Below, in pieces: positions 62,422-64,000 of a stretch of DNA of 64,000 nt (the first letter of the stretch is position 1; each line of letters starts with the position of its first letter). Source of the stretch: Chryseobacterium gwangjuense (lineage in GTDB: Bacteria; Bacteroidota; Bacteroidia; Flavobacteriales; Weeksellaceae); NCBI RefSeq assembly GCF_021311115.1, contig NZ_JAJTNP010000008.1:62001-126000 (forward strand), written 5' to 3'. Both the position numbers and the translations under genes were made by a program. The notes below the pieces were generated by a model. It did not search any database, had not been told where the DNA came from, and saw only the letters and a list, made by a program, of their open reading frames with translations.

Positions 62422-62440
62422 CCCTAAACACCGATAAACT

Positions 62441-63559
62441 ATGAGCCACGGAAAAACCAGAGAAGACAAAACGTGCCTTAACTGCGGACATACCGTTGAA
62501 GAAAGATTTTGCCCCCATTGCGGACAAGAAAATATAGAACCGAAACAGCCCTTCCACTTCCTCTTCACCCATTTCGTTGAAGACTTCACTCACTATGATG
62601 GCGAATTCTGGAAAACAATAAAATATTTATTACTAAAACCAGGAAAATTAACCAAAGAATATCTTGCAGGAAAAAGACAATTATATGTCGCTCCGGTAAA
62701 ACTCTATATTTTTATAAGTTTTATTACATTTTTCCTTCCTTCCCTTTTCTCCAGCTCAGAAGAGGAAGCAACAGAACATGATAAAAAAGAACATGTAGCT
62801 AAAAAAGCAGAAAAAGAAAATGCTAAAGACGGAAAAACGGCAAAATTTACAGACAGCTTACAGCGCCCCCTATCCAAAGAGCAATTAAGTAAGCAACCTC
62901 CATCAAAGAACAACAAAGATATAAAGGTAACAGAAGTTAACGGAAACGATATCAATACGGATGCTTTAGGAGAAACTGAAGATGGCAAATTAAGTGTTGT
63001 CGGTGCCCGTAATATGAAACAGTACGATTCTATTTACAATAGCGACAAGAGAAACTCGGTTGTATATGGTTTTTTGAAGCCCTTCGCAAAAAAAATATTC
63101 CATATGCAGGAACAAGGGTTAAAAAAGGAGCTTATTATGGACAAGTTTAAAGAATCCCTGATTCACACCCTTCCGAAAGCCCTTTTTGTTTACCTGCCCA
63201 TTTTTGCTTTTTTCCTGTGGATCTTTCACAACAAAAAGAAATGGTGGTATTTTGATCACGGGATTTTCACCCTTCACTATTTTTCATTCCTTCTATTAGG
63301 AACACTTATTTTAATATGTTTTGATAAGATCACAGACCTTTTGCCGGATTACGGTGTTTTAACTGTATTATATATCATCATTTATTTTGCAGCGATCATC
63401 TATATGTCTATCTATTTCTTCATAGCCCACCACAGAGTGTATGAAAGCTCCCGAACCATGAGTGTATTCAAAGGCATATTTTTATTTATGATCAATTTTA
63501 TCGGAATAATCTTTATGGGATTATTATTAATGTATGCGAGTTTTTTAATGATGCATTAA
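62441..63559 (+). CDS. DUF3667 membrane protein with zinc ribbon
   Basis: 372 aa. N-terminal zinc ribbon with Cys12, Cys15, Cys24 and Cys27 (CLNCGHTVEERFCPHCG), then HFLFTHFVEDFTHYDGEFWKTIKYLLLKPGKLTKEYLAGKR, the signature of DUF3667. About five hydrophobic helices (about 78-97, 228-248, 262-282, 292-318, 338-368) are split by a long, charged Lys/Glu/Asp-rich cytoplasmic-looking loop (about 105-215). Unknown function; the family is widespread in Bacteroidota and often next to housekeeping genes. It ends convergently with the next gene by sharing TTAA. Confidence 0.87.
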   Translation: MSHGKTREDKTCLNCGHTVEERFCPHCGQENIEPKQPFHFLFTHFVEDFTHYDGEFWKTIKYLLLKPGKLTKEYLAGKRQLYVAPVKLYIFISFITFFLPSLFSSSEEEATEHDKKEHVAKKAEKENAKDGKTAKFTDSLQRPLSKEQLSKQPPSKNNKDIKVTEVNGNDINTDALGETEDGKLSVVGARNMKQYDSIYNSDKRNSVVYGFLKPFAKKIFHMQEQGLKKELIMDKFKESLIHTLPKALFVYLPIFAFFLWIFHNKKKWWYFDHGIFTLHYFSFLLLGTLILICFDKITDLLPDYGVLTVLYIIIYFAAIIYMSIYFFIAHHRVYESSRTMSVFKGIFLFMINFIGIIFMGLLLMYASFLMMH

Positions 63560-63888
63560 TCACGAAGCGTCTTATTCGCTCTGAAGCTTGCAATTAAATA
63601 ATATGCTACAAAAACAGTAGAAAATTTAAGGATTGAAGGAATTGCCAATTCAAGGCTAAAAATCAGGGTTCCGATCACAACCAATACTCCCATTGCTACA
63701 AAAGACAATCCTAATTTTTGTGGCAATGTAAAATTCGGTGTATCCAGGTAATAAGCGATTCCCCATGCAATACCGAAAGCCAGGGCATAATAAATGTCAA
63801 GACCAAGGTTTTCTGAACTGTAAAAGAAGTAATTAATTAAAAAACTCAAAACCGTTCCTAACGCAAAATAGAGCAATGCCTTTTTCAT
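63556..63888 (-). CDS. Small membrane protein of four helices
   Basis: 110 aa. Four hydrophobic segments (about 4-23, 30-47, 58-78, 83-102) with short polar loops; no motif recognised. Likely an inner-membrane protein. A TACTTTTG box lies upstream on the minus strand. The last 4 nt overlap the DUF3667 stop. Confidence 0.7.
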   Translation of the reverse strand: MKKALLYFALGTVLSFLINYFFYSSENLGLDIYYALAFGIAWGIAYYLDTPNFTLPQKLGLSFVAMGVLVVIGTLIFSLELAIPSILKFSTVFVAYYLIASFRANKTLRD

Positions 63889-63906
63889 ACCTTATATATT
63901 ATGGTG

Positions 63907-63914
63907 CAAAAGTA
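63907..63914 (-). promoter_or_regulatory. Candidate -7 box of the small membrane protein gene
   Basis: The complement reads TACTTTTG, matching TAnnTTTG, 18 nt before the start. Nothing else is seen to the right edge at 64000. Confidence 0.45.
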
Positions 63915-64000
63915 GATAAATTAATTTGAGAATGTAAAAATGAATATTGCTTCACTTTTAAACTAATGTTTGTTTAACAGCTAAACATCCGATTAACAAA

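Larger units (their letters stand above)
62105..62440. other. 336 nt intergenic region: two divergent promoters, nothing else
   Basis: Between rplM and the DUF3667 gene. It holds the rplM promoter (62151-62179, minus) and a -7 box for the plus-strand gene (62414-62421). The middle is very AT-rich with no ORF, hairpin terminator or RNA gene that I can recognise. Confidence 0.6.

Overview
The window is AT-rich chromosomal DNA from a member of the Bacteroidota, most likely the family Weeksellaceae and the genus Chryseobacterium or a close relative. Four things point there. Promoters are of the Bacteroidota type (TTG, about 19 nt, then TAnnTTTG), and Shine-Dalgarno sequences are mostly absent. 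Cargo of the type IX secretion system (T9SS) occurs with both type A and type B C-terminal sorting domains. Family-restricted proteins such as DUF3667 and a DUF6759-like family are present, and the housekeeping genes have Flavobacteriia-like sequences. No tRNA, rRNA, CRISPR array, transposase or integrase was seen.

Layout. 1-14.3 kb: a partial DUF1648-type membrane gene, an NlpC/P60 peptidase, an O-methyltransferase, a small orphan ORF, an OmpA-family lipoprotein, tilS, dsbD, two tandem secreted seven-repeat propeller proteins (T9SS type A), a lone exbD, and a lipoprotein/hydrolase/patatin run convergent with nrnA. 14.5-25 kb: housekeeping genes (rpmH, an ftsE-like ATPase, trmN6, a sensor kinase, ribE, pdxA, a DUF177 gene with rpmF, accB and accC, rocD), interrupted by a lipoprotein with a MACPF (membrane attack complex/perforin) domain. 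25.1-36.6 kb: a surface-glycan (probably lipopolysaccharide core) cluster of about ten glycosyltransferases or glycosyltransferase-like proteins, a polysaccharide deacetylase and a phosphomannose-isomerase-type cupin. 36.7-41 kb: gltX, accA, a DUF6759-like gene and tsf. 41.2-57.1 kb: five tandem paralogous giant secreted proteins, each with an IgGFc-binding-like N-terminus and a T9SS type B (CHU_C) C-terminus. 57.2-60.2 kb: a CarboxypepD_reg-like protein, two more DUF6759-like genes and trmB. 60.3-62.1 kb: rplM-rpsI-rpsB. 62.4-63.9 kb: a DUF3667 protein and a small membrane protein.

How it fits together. Much of the non-housekeeping content concerns the cell surface: T9SS cargo, surface lipoproteins, glycan synthesis and DsbD. 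The five-gene array is the most distinctive locus. It has an A-B-B-B-A layout: the outer two copies are longer and carry CDDNxDG modules, and the inner three share a conserved promoter/leader. Copies 2 and 3 have patchy near-identity that suggests gene conversion. The array lies in a segment whose inversion would restore both a contiguous rplM-rpsI-rpsB-tsf operon and a cluster of DUF6759-like paralogues, so I infer a past chromosomal inversion of about 20 kb. The MACPF lipoprotein is the best candidate for an antagonism or pore-forming factor.

All calls come from reading the sequence. Family names rest on recognised motifs, with no database search.
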